Shown piece by piece: positions 33,721 to 41,310 of a DNA stretch of 64,000 nucleotides (positions are counted from its first letter, which is position 1; each line of letters opens with the position of its first letter). Under the pieces are notes generated by a model. That model was not told the origin of the DNA. It worked only from the letters and a program-made list of their open reading frames with translations, and did not search any database. Made by a program: the position numbers and the translations under genes. Origin of the DNA: SYOC01 sp964441775. GTDB taxonomy: Bacteria > Desulfobacterota > Binatia > Bin18. The stretch is from the NCBI GenBank assembly GCA_964441775.1, contig CAYTVL010000022.1, forward strand, positions 1-64,000, in the 5' to 3' direction.

Positions 33721-35861
33721 GAGTGCATGCGCGCGACTTTGACGACCCCACGCACTTTGCCAAGGTTGCGCATCACTCGATCCAGATCATTAGCGTTCCC
33801 CACCATGACTTCAAAAACATCCCGCGCTCGTTTATCCGGCAACGTGCGCACGTCCGCGCTGGAAATGTTCAGCCCAGCTTCACTAATTGTTTTGCTCATA
33901 GCGGCGAGCAGACCAGGGCGGTCTTCGCACAGCACTTCTATTTTAATTGGCCGTAAGTAATTGCTGCCGTGCTCCCAGTTGACCGCGACGTGACGTTGCG
34001 GATCGCTTTCGAGCAAGCGATGACACTCCTGCGCGTGCACGGTGACTCCTTTGCCGCGCGTGATGACGCCGCGAATCGGTTCTCCGGGAAGAGGATTACA
34101 GCACCGTCCGAACCGCACGAGCACGTCGCCCACCCCTCCGACGCGCACAGCGCTAGAGGAGTCACTGGTTGGTTTCTGGCGGATTTTTTCCAGTTCAATC
34201 GCGTCCGCCGTTTGTCCTTGACTGGGATCGGGCTGCGGAATGACGTGGGGCATGATACTGCCAACGGTGAACTGTCCATAGCCAAGCGCCGCAAATAACG
34301 TTTCTTCATCTTTTACATTTAATGTGGTAAAGAGAGCGTCGAGTTTCCCTTTTTTGCGGAGGGCGCCAAGATCGAGATGGTAGCGGGACAGTTCTCGCTC
34401 CAACAGTTCACGTCCCAGCGCCACGCTGCGCTCACGCTGCTGCGCTTTCACCCATTGACGGATGCGCGCTTTTGCTTTCGTAGTGTTGACAATCTTCAAC
34501 CAATCTTTGCCCGGGGTCTGTTGGGCCGAAGTAATGATTTCAATCGTGTCGCCGTTCTGTAGTTGGTAACGCAAGGGCACGAGGCGACCATTGGCCCGCG
34601 CCCCAGTACAGTGATTTCCCACTTCCGAGTGAATACGATAGGCAAAGTCGATGACCGTGGCCCCTTGGGGAAACCCGTACAAATCACCCTTGGGCGTAAA
34701 GGCGTACACTTCCTCCGTGAACAGGTCTTCTTTGACCGTGTGAAGAAATTCCTGCGGATCTTTCAGTTGTTGCTGCCATTCCATCAATTGCCGGAGCCAG
34801 GCGAAGCGTTGGGCTTCCTCAAGGCCGCGACGTCCTTCTTTATAGCTCCAGTGGGCGGCGATGCCTTCTTCAGCCACGCGATGCATCTCCTGGGTGCGGA
34901 TCTGCACTTCAATCCGTTCGCCATAGGGGCCGATCACCGTGGTATGGAGCGACTGATACAGGTTCGCTTTTGGGAGGGCGATATAATCCTTGAATCGACC
35001 TGGAACGGGCCGCCAGTGGCTGTGTACGATGCCGAGCGCTTCGTAGCATTCTCGGACTGAGGGAACCAGGATGCGGAACGCGACAAGATCATAAATTTGA
35101 TCAAACAGCAGATTCTGTTGCTGCATTTTTTGGTAGATAGAGTAGAAATGCTTGGGTCGGCCGTAGACCTGAGCGACGACATCCGCCTCTTTGAGTTTCT
35201 GCTGGAGAATGTTGATGACTTCCGCAATGTACCGCTCACGCTCGGCCTTCTTCTTCGCCACGGCTTGTTTGAGCTGGCTGTAGATTTCGGAGTGCAGCGC
35301 GCGCAAGGCGTTATCTTCGAGATCGCTCTTGATCCAATAAATGCCGAGGCGGTGCGCTAGGGGAGAATAAATTTCCAGGGTTTCTTCCGCGATCTCCCGT
35401 TGCTTGTCTTCGGACAAAAAGGCAATGGTCCGCATGTTGTGAGTGCGGTCCGCCAGCTTGACAAGAATGACGCGAATATCTCGCGCCATGGCGATGATCA
35501 TCTTGCGGAAGTTCTCGGCCTGTCGTTCCTCACGAGTTGTGAAGTTGATTTTGCTAATTTTGGTGACGCCGTCAACGAGCGAGGAAATCTCCGCCCCGAA
35601 TTCTTTTTCGACTTGCTCAAGACTGGTGAGCGTATCTTCGACCGTGTCATGGAGAAGCCCAGTGACAATGCTCGGGACGTCGAGTTTCATGTCAGAGATG
35701 ATTTTGGCGACTTCCACCGGGTGGACAAAATATGGCTCTCCAGAGAGGCGCGTTTGTCCCTGGTGCATGCGCTCGGAGAAATGATAGGCCTTTTCGATCA
35801 ACTCCGTTTGCGCCTCAGGATGATACGAGCGGACTTTTTCGACCAGCGCTTCGAGTGTCAT
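33717..35861 (-). CDS. rel: Bifunctional (p)ppGpp synthetase/hydrolase (Rel/SpoT)
   Basis: 714 residues. HD hydrolase domain at 20-180 with GEPYFVHPVEVA and LLHDTVEDT (His71, Asp72), so hydrolase residues are intact. Synthetase domain at about 230-345 with RPKHFYSIYQKM, IYDLVAFRILV and NLYQSLHTTVIGP. TGS domain at about 385-450 (VYAFTPKGDLYGFPQGATVI) and a C-terminal ACT domain (IEVLCEDRPGLLAAMSKTIS). It makes and degrades the stringent-response alarmone. It is the last gene of the overlapping hldA-yicC-gmk-rel operon; its ATG overlaps the gmk stop by 4 bases. Confidence 0.97.
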   Translation of the reverse strand: MTLEALVEKVRSYHPEAQTELIEKAYHFSERMHQGQTRLSGEPYFVHPVEVAKIISDMKLDVPSIVTGLLHDTVEDTLTSLEQVEKEFGAEISSLVDGVTKISKINFTTREERQAENFRKMIIAMARDIRVILVKLADRTHNMRTIAFLSEDKQREIAEETLEIYSPLAHRLGIYWIKSDLEDNALRALHSEIYSQLKQAVAKKKAERERYIAEVINILQQKLKEADVVAQVYGRPKHFYSIYQKMQQQNLLFDQIYDLVAFRILVPSVRECYEALGIVHSHWRPVPGRFKDYIALPKANLYQSLHTTVIGPYGERIEVQIRTQEMHRVAEEGIAAHWSYKEGRRGLEEAQRFAWLRQLMEWQQQLKDPQEFLHTVKEDLFTEEVYAFTPKGDLYGFPQGATVIDFAYRIHSEVGNHCTGARANGRLVPLRYQLQNGDTIEIITSAQQTPGKDWLKIVNTTKAKARIRQWVKAQQRERSVALGRELLERELSRYHLDLGALRKKGKLDALFTTLNVKDEETLFAALGYGQFTVGSIMPHVIPQPDPSQGQTADAIELEKIRQKPTSDSSSAVRVGGVGDVLVRFGRCCNPLPGEPIRGVITRGKGVTVHAQECHRLLESDPQRHVAVNWEHGSNYLRPIKIEVLCEDRPGLLAAMSKTISEAGLNISSADVRTLPDKRARDVFEVMVGNANDLDRVMRNLGKVRGVVKVARMHS

Positions 35862-36532
35862 GCCGACCCCTTTACATACCGAGCGGTCAAGACTTCAGAA
35901 AGAAAAGGAGAAGAAGCGCTCAAGAGTCGAGAGACGCGAGTGCGTTCGGCTTGAACAATGGCGTGTAGAGAAGCGGTCGCACGCTCAAGACGATCGTTCA
36001 CAATGAGGTAATCGTAAGTGCCCAGCGCCTGAGTTTCGTTGCGAGCGCGTTGCAAACGGCGGCTGATCACCTCTTCAGGATCCGTCCCTCGCGACCGTAA
36101 CCGTTTCTCTAGTTCAGCCCAGGAGGGGGGTAAGACAAAAATCGAAACCGCTTCAGGATAAGTTGCTTTCATCTGGTGCGCACCTTGGACGTCTATGTCA
36201 AGCAAGTAATCTTGACCACTGGAGAGAGCTGCATCAAGGGGTGCTCGCGCCGTACCGTAGAGAAAATCGTGCACTTGCGCCCATTCGGCGAAAGCTCCTG
36301 CGGTGCGAAGGGCCACAAAGCGTGCTTCGTCAATGAAATGATAATCTTGTCCATCGAGTTCACCGGAACGCGGCGCTCGTGTGGTGTAGGAGATAGAAAG
36401 ACGAAGATCTGGTGTGCGTTCGAGAATGTGGCGAGAGAGCGTTGTTTTGCCGGCTCCGGAAGGAGCTGAAAGAATAAACAGTATGCCTCTGCGTGCAAAG
36501 GTGAAAAGCATTGTATCGGTATCGTCTGACAT
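35858..36532 (-). CDS. gmk: Guanylate kinase
   Basis: 224 residues with the P-loop SAPSGAGKTTL (residues 22-32), SISYTTRAPRSGELDGQDYH (GMP-binding) and LLDIDVQGAHQMK. It phosphorylates GMP to GDP. ATG at 36532 or the in-frame ATG eight codons later could be used. The usual rpoZ gene is not found between gmk and rel; the two overlap directly. Confidence 0.97.
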   Translation of the reverse strand: MSDDTDTMLFTFARRGILFILSAPSGAGKTTLSRHILERTPDLRLSISYTTRAPRSGELDGQDYHFIDEARFVALRTAGAFAEWAQVHDFLYGTARAPLDAALSSGQDYLLDIDVQGAHQMKATYPEAVSIFVLPPSWAELEKRLRSRGTDPEEVISRRLQRARNETQALGTYDYLIVNDRLERATASLHAIVQAERTRVSRLLSASSPFLSEVLTARYVKGSA

Positions 36533-36534
36533 GA

Positions 36535-37410
36535 TTACTCTACATTTTGCACCTGTTCGCGCATTTTTTCTACCTCTTCTTTTGCACTCACCACGGTGTG
36601 TCGTATGGTGACGTCGTCGGACTTCGCGCCGATCGTGTTGACTTCTCGTTGGATCTCTTGCAATAGGAATTCGATTCGTTTCCCGATCGGTTCCGCCGCG
36701 CGCAGTAAGTCGGACAGCGCCGTGAGGTGACTCTCGAGTCGCACAATTTCCTCAGTGATATCGCTCTTTTGCGTCAGGGTGATGATTTCTTGCAGAAGAC
36801 GACTATTGTCAATCTCGATTCCCTGAAGAAGAGCAGTGACACGACCCTGGAGTTTCTGCCGCGCAGTGTTTTGAGCGGCATGACTGCGTTCTCGGATTGT
36901 CCGTCGGATTTTCTCAAGAGTAGATGTCCGTGTACGGAGATCACGTTGGAGGAATTTGCCTTCGCGACTCCGTTGGCGTTCCAGGTTGGCTAAGGCTTCT
37001 TGCAACGCTTCTTTGGCCGCATGAATTTCGTTGGTGATCGCTTGTGGTTGCTCCACAACTTGGAATAAATCTTGTCGTGCAGTAAGAAACGAAAGGTCAA
37101 TCTCCGCTTTGATGCTCAGTTCTCGATATAAGCGTTGAAGCGCTTTGTGGTAAGCGCGCGCCAAGTCGACATTCGGTTGTACAGCCCAGGCCTTGCTTGG
37201 CGTTCCTACTAAAGTCAATGTCATTTCTACGCGACCGCGCCTGACTGACGTCTCGATCGCCGAGCGAAATTCACTTTCCCAGGGCAAGAATTCACGGGGA
37301 AGGGGCATTTTGATCTCGACGAACCGATGATTGACTGTTCGTAGTTCAATGCTGATCCGGCCGCCTGGGAATGCCGCGGCGCCGCTGCCGTATCCAGTCA
37401 TGCTTTTCAT
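36535..37410 (-). CDS. yicC: YicC/YloC family endoribonuclease
   Basis: 291 residues, the full length of the family. Starts MKSMTGYGSGAAAFPGGRIS and ends with the signature LEIQREVNTIGAKSDD-like stretch LLQEIQREVNTIGAKSDDVT. YicC proteins are RNases that act on some small RNAs in E. coli, and are almost always next to gmk, as here. Start overlaps the hldA stop (37407-37410). Confidence 0.95.
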   Translation of the reverse strand: MKSMTGYGSGAAAFPGGRISIELRTVNHRFVEIKMPLPREFLPWESEFRSAIETSVRRGRVEMTLTLVGTPSKAWAVQPNVDLARAYHKALQRLYRELSIKAEIDLSFLTARQDLFQVVEQPQAITNEIHAAKEALQEALANLERQRSREGKFLQRDLRTRTSTLEKIRRTIRERSHAAQNTARQKLQGRVTALLQGIEIDNSRLLQEIITLTQKSDITEEIVRLESHLTALSDLLRAAEPIGKRIEFLLQEIQREVNTIGAKSDDVTIRHTVVSAKEEVEKMREQVQNVE

Positions 37411-38396
37411 TGCCGCCTCTTACTTGTCAAAACCGTCTTCAGTTCTTCCGCTGTTACGGTGGCCGTACCGACTTTTCCCACAACGACCCCGGCTGCGTGA
37501 TTAGCCAAAATTGTCGCCTCTTCTAGCGTTGCTCCGGCTCCCAACGCCAGAGCGCAGGTAGCCAAAACCGTATCTCCTGCGCCGGTGACGTCGAAGATTT
37601 CACGCGCGGTCGCAGGAAAATGTTGGGGAGAGGCTCCTCTTTTGAAGAGGCTCATCCCTGCTTCCCCCCGAGAGATTAAGACGGCTTCCGTTTGCCATAC
37701 GTCTACGAGCCGAGCGCCCGCTTGATACAAGCCCTCTTCGTCGTCAACGTCCAGTCCAGTGGCGAGCCCCGCTTCTTCGAGGTTCGGTTTGACGAGGTGA
37801 GCACCTTTATAATGTGGAAAATTCCGCCGTTTGGGATCGATGAGATACCAGAAGTGATAGTGCTGCCGTAATTCGGCTAAGAGAGAGAGCAGCGAGGCGT
37901 CCACCACGCCTTTCCCGTAATCTGAGACCAAGACCACATCAAACTGTGTGATATGGCGAGTCACGAAAGTGCGAAGACGAGAACGTATTCGATCGTCAAT
38001 CTCATCTCGCTCTCGGTCCAGTCGAACGACCTGTTGATTATGCGCAATGATCCGAGTCTTACTAATCGTCAGCATAGCACGATTTGCTATTACTCCGTGC
38101 GTGTTGGCCCCAAGAGCCGCAAGCTGTTGCCGTAAGGCTAGCCCTTCTTGATCCTGGCCTATGACTCCGCAGGTAGCGACTTGTCCTCCTAAAGCGCGGA
38201 TATTCGCAACCACATTAGCTGCACCTCCGGCATGGAGACTCTCTCGGGTCACATGAACGATGGGAATAGGCGCTTCTGGAGAAATACGCTGGACTCGGCC
38301 CCAGACGTAGCGGTCGAGCATAAGGTCGCCAATGACAAGAGTGCGGACGGGAGCAAAGTGGCCGAGTAAACGGAGCAAAGAAACTGTGTGTTTCAC
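37407..38396 (-). CDS. hldA: D-glycero-beta-D-manno-heptose-7-phosphate kinase (RfaE domain 1)
   Basis: 329 residues, a PfkB-family sugar kinase. Signature 1 is HAGGAANVVANIRALGGQVA, and signature 2 is IFDVTGAGDTVLATCALALG with the catalytic Asp of GAGD. VIGDLMLDRYVWGRVQRISP at the N-terminus is typical of RfaE/HldE. It lacks the nucleotidyltransferase domain of E. coli HldE, so it is the monofunctional type (rfaE1/hldA). It makes the ADP-heptose precursor needed by the heptosyltransferases of the LPS region. The 228 bases upstream show no recognisable element. Confidence 0.93.
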   Translation of the reverse strand: MKHTVSLLRLLGHFAPVRTLVIGDLMLDRYVWGRVQRISPEAPIPIVHVTRESLHAGGAANVVANIRALGGQVATCGVIGQDQEGLALRQQLAALGANTHGVIANRAMLTISKTRIIAHNQQVVRLDRERDEIDDRIRSRLRTFVTRHITQFDVVLVSDYGKGVVDASLLSLLAELRQHYHFWYLIDPKRRNFPHYKGAHLVKPNLEEAGLATGLDVDDEEGLYQAGARLVDVWQTEAVLISRGEAGMSLFKRGASPQHFPATAREIFDVTGAGDTVLATCALALGAGATLEEATILANHAAGVVVGKVGTATVTAEELKTVLTSKRRQ

Positions 38397-38624
38397 GAAA
38401 TATCAATATTGAGGAGATTTGGAGCGCAGCCAGCGCGTCGATTATGAAGACTGCGAATCTAGTAGCACGGAGGTATCTTCTTGGCGAGGGCTGATGGAAA
38501 GGAAAAGGAACTGAGGGTGCGAGGAAAGAAAAACTGTAGAACAGCCCTCAGCGTCTTTACCTGCGTAGCTCTGCATGGCGAAAGAGCTGCCGTGGAAGTG
38601 AGTGAGCGAGAAAGAGGACAGGAC

Positions 38625-39077
38625 CTATTCGGAAGCTGACGGCAGTGGACAGACCTGTTGATCGGTGGATGTCTGACGATTAGCGGCCGCCTGTGCTTGA
38701 ATATGAGCGAGAAGATTGCGGCTGCTTACAGGCTTGACAAGGAATGAACTGACCCCTAAGCGCATAGCAGCTTGCTGTGTTTTTTCATCTCCCCGTGCGG
38801 TGAGGAAAATAATCGGAATATCACGGGTTGCTTCTCTTTGTTTTAAAGTCGCGCAAACTTCTAGGCCATCCATTCCTGGCATCATGACGTCCAAGACAAT
38901 CACATTGATAATTGGTAGGTTCTGTGCGATTTCCAGACATTGAGGCCCGCTTGAGGCAGTGAGAGTCCTCATTCCTTGACGTGTGAGAAAACGACTGAGC
39001 AAATCGCAAAGATCTGGGTCGTCATCAACGAGAAGAACGGTCAAGATTATGGGATCGATGATTGGAGCGTCAGGCAT
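38625..39077 (-). CDS. Receiver-only response regulator
   Basis: 150 residues, a single CheY-like receiver: LLVDDDPDLCDLL (acidic pocket), phospho-Asp in NVIVLDVMMPGMDGLE, Thr in IIFLTARGDE and Lys in FLVKPVSSRN. No output domain. It should relay phosphate or act by protein contact. No kinase next to it. It lies downstream of the RfaH-like gene with a terminator-like hairpin between. Confidence 0.93.
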   Translation of the reverse strand: MPDAPIIDPIILTVLLVDDDPDLCDLLSRFLTRQGMRTLTASSGPQCLEIAQNLPIINVIVLDVMMPGMDGLEVCATLKQREATRDIPIIFLTARGDEKTQQAAMRLGVSSFLVKPVSSRNLLAHIQAQAAANRQTSTDQQVCPLPSASE

Positions 39078-39142
39078 AAGATTTGCGGTCCTCTCTCCCT
39101 GGTCGGAAGCTCCTTTGACGCTGTACCCAATACCTTACAAGG

Positions 39143-39211
39143 AAAAAGGGAAACCGTTTTAAGTAGACAAGGAATATCTCATCGTCTTATACCTGCTTTC
39201 AGCGGTTTCCC
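39143..39211 (-). terminator. Terminator-like inverted repeat after the RfaH-like gene
   Basis: GGGAAACCG (39148-39156) and CGGTTTCCC (39203-39211) pair with a 46-base centre. On the minus strand the stem is followed by TTTTT. It lies between the RfaH-like gene stop (39233) and the response regulator start (39077). The long centre is unusual for a terminator. Confidence 0.45.
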
Positions 39212-39232
39212 CTCGGCTGGACCAAACTTTTT

Positions 39233-39841
39233 TCATCGAACAGGTGCAGTGAAAGCATTGTCTTGAGAATTCTTTCGTAAAACCCAACGATCTGTCACAA
39301 AATGTATCGGTAGTGCAACTTTGACTTGACGACTCAGGAGTTGCATTAACACTCCGACCCGTCCTCGTGCGTCAGGGGGATCTTGGATAATGCCTAGAAT
39401 TCCATCAAGTGGACCACCCTTGATCCGTACTTCTTGACCGACCGTTAAATTAGGTTGTCCCGTAAGAATATCTCCTTGCGTAGCTTGCTTCTGCAGAAAC
39501 GAGACCACTTCATCGTCAATGGGCGCTGGAACGCCATTAAAACTCACAATCGTTTTGACTCCCGGAGACCAGATCGCATACGCGTATTCTTCCGGCAATT
39601 GCAAGCGGACAAAAAGATAATTCGGAAAGAGGGGGACAAGTTGCTCTTGTCCTAGTTTGTAATGGGGTAAGGAGAGGCGCGGAAAAAATACCTCAAGTCC
39701 CTTTCGGCGAAGATGCGTTTGTGCAAATTCTTCTCGCCTGGGTTTGGAATAGACGACATACCAGAGGCGGTCCTGTGTGACTTCTGGAGAGAAAAGATGT
39801 TCACTCATTTGGTCGGCTAGGCTGAGCAAAGGCTGTACCAT
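39233..39841 (-). CDS. NusG-like transcription antiterminator (RfaH-like paralogue)
   Basis: 202 residues. The NGN domain reads RLWYVVYSKPRREEFAQTHL ... FFPRLSLPHYKL ... LVPLFPNYLFVRLQL, and a C-terminal KOW domain starts VGQEVRIKGGPLDGILGII. The specialised spacing and lack of ribosomal-operon neighbours point to a RfaH/UpxY-type factor rather than housekeeping NusG. Such factors let RNA polymerase read through long polysaccharide operons. It lies at the distal end of the 40-61 kb LPS region on the same strand, a fitting place for a regulator of that region. Confidence 0.88.
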   Translation of the reverse strand: MVQPLLSLADQMSEHLFSPEVTQDRLWYVVYSKPRREEFAQTHLRRKGLEVFFPRLSLPHYKLGQEQLVPLFPNYLFVRLQLPEEYAYAIWSPGVKTIVSFNGVPAPIDDEVVSFLQKQATQGDILTGQPNLTVGQEVRIKGGPLDGILGIIQDPPDARGRVGVLMQLLSRQVKVALPIHFVTDRWVLRKNSQDNAFTAPVR

Positions 39842-40167
39842 GAAGTTTTCCTTCCTGAAACAGGGTGAAGATCGCGAGGCATAATAGGATTCGGTAGCGG
39901 ATAGTTGGCTTTGGCCCTTTTTTAAAAAAAATTAATCGGGCAAAAAAGGCCGATTAATAAAAAGAAAAAAGAAATGTCTCCTAACATTTTAATATAGCGA
40001 AGAATTTTTCAATAACAATAAAGGGCAATTTCGTCCCGTAGGGCAATTTTGTCTGATCCAAAATAAGTAAGACGAACAAAAGAATTGAGACATTCGTCAG
40101 TTTTTGAGAAAAACACTCAACGACAAGCTGATCGGAAATGACCACCACATTGCGCTCCCATAATTTC
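39842..40167. other. AT-rich 326-base intergenic region
   Basis: Clearly richer in A and T than all flanking genes (long runs at 39920-39990). It contains the terminator listed next. A 75-codon minus-strand frame (39981-40208) exists but has no ribosome site and overlaps the glycosyltransferase end; I do not support it as a gene. Confidence 0.5.
39924..39958 (-). terminator. Rho-independent terminator of the LPS operon
   Basis: ATTAATCGG (39931-39939) / CCGATTAAT (39950-39958), 9-bp stem, 10-base loop; on the minus strand followed by a run of seven or more T. It lies downstream of the last glycosyltransferase of the LPS region. Confidence 0.75.
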
Positions 40168-41310
40168 TTAAGAGCTATCGGCGTACATCTCAATATATAA
40201 AGTCTCATTTGCCTTTGCCATCACGCTAGCGTCAAAATGTTGATGGGCGGACGCCTGTCCCGCCATTGCAAGCTGGTGGGCAAGCTGAGGAGAATTGAGT
40301 AAACAAGCGAGCGCTTCCGCAAGAGCTGCCGCATCTTGTGGAGGAACGAGCATTCCAGTCCTTCCATCTTCAATCAGTTCTGGTATCCCGCCTATGCGGC
40401 TGGCGATTGTAGGGAGATTGGCGGCAAGCGCTTCAATAACAGCAACGCCGAGCCCCTCATGGTGCGGAACATGAACGAAAAAATCAGCAGCAGACAAAAG
40501 TCTTGGAACATCTGAACAAAAGCCGATCAAGGAGACTTCTTTGGTGAGACCGAGAGTTTGCGTTTGAGCTTCCAATGTCGAACGTAAGGGGCCTTCACCA
40601 CTAATAAGGTAACGTAGGGCATAGCCTTGTGCTTTGAGAAGGGAAGCTGCGGTCACAAGCAGATCATGGCCTTTCCGGTTGACCAACGCTCCCACCGAAA
40701 CAACAAGCGGAACGTGCGGGGCAATGCCGTACTGGGTGCGTACTTGATCCCGTTTGGCCAGGTCTGGAGTAAAGCGCGATGTGTTAATCCCACTGGGAAT
40801 GAGACGAATATGTGTTGCCGGCGCTCCACCTGCAAGTAATGCGGCCTTCACTCCTTGTGAAATGGCCACGATTCTATCGACGCTATTGAGATATAAGAAG
40901 CGCGTCGTGAGGTTGGGACGCAGCGGATAATCCATCCGCCGCGTGACGATGCGTTTGACGCCTAGTCCAGACAACCATGGACTCAGCGCATGCGCGCGAG
41001 CAGTGTGAAAATGAACAATGTGGTAGGCGTGCGCCCGCACATGCCGCCGCAATCGTAACCCTGCGACGAAATCAAGGTGATTGCGGGTGCGGAAAGGAAA
41101 AACAGGCAAGCCCTCGTGCTGGAGCCTTGCATACAAGAGACCGTTGGGATCAGCCGCAACAACTGAATAATGGCCGACTCTATGCAGATATGTTGTCAAT
41201 TCCGTGACTTGGACTTCGCCTCCCCCCCACGCTTTCTCCGGGTCGAGATGCAAAATCTTGAGTCGGCGACTCTGATTGGCTAGAGGAAGCGTATTCCCAG
41301 AGCTTGGCAT
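40168..41310 (-). CDS. GT4 family glycosyltransferase
   Basis: About 380 residues from ATG 41310; ATG 41325 is possible. Begins RRLKILHLDPEKAWGGGEVQ (nucleotide-sugar GT-B N-domain) and has the GT4 core LVVSVGALVNRKGHDLLVTA, LISGEGPLRSTLE, HVPHHEGLGVAVIEALAANL (E-x7-E donor site) and GIPELIEDGRTGMLVPP. It probably adds a sugar to the LPS core. Its 5' end overlaps the kinase-GT2 fusion gene by about 130 bases in another frame, unusually long for an operon junction. Confidence 0.88.
   Translation of the reverse strand: MPSSGNTLPLANQSRRLKILHLDPEKAWGGGEVQVTELTTYLHRVGHYSVVAADPNGLLYARLQHEGLPVFPFRTRNHLDFVAGLRLRRHVRAHAYHIVHFHTARAHALSPWLSGLGVKRIVTRRMDYPLRPNLTTRFLYLNSVDRIVAISQGVKAALLAGGAPATHIRLIPSGINTSRFTPDLAKRDQVRTQYGIAPHVPLVVSVGALVNRKGHDLLVTAASLLKAQGYALRYLISGEGPLRSTLEAQTQTLGLTKEVSLIGFCSDVPRLLSAADFFVHVPHHEGLGVAVIEALAANLPTIASRIGGIPELIEDGRTGMLVPPQDAAALAEALACLLNSPQLAHQLAMAGQASAHQHFDASVMAKANETLYIEMYADSS

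Noticed and set aside
38397..38624. Possible riboswitch upstream of hldA
   Set aside because: The region has a short hairpin and a few motifs that recall c-di-GMP riboswitches, but the conserved core of that class is not present.
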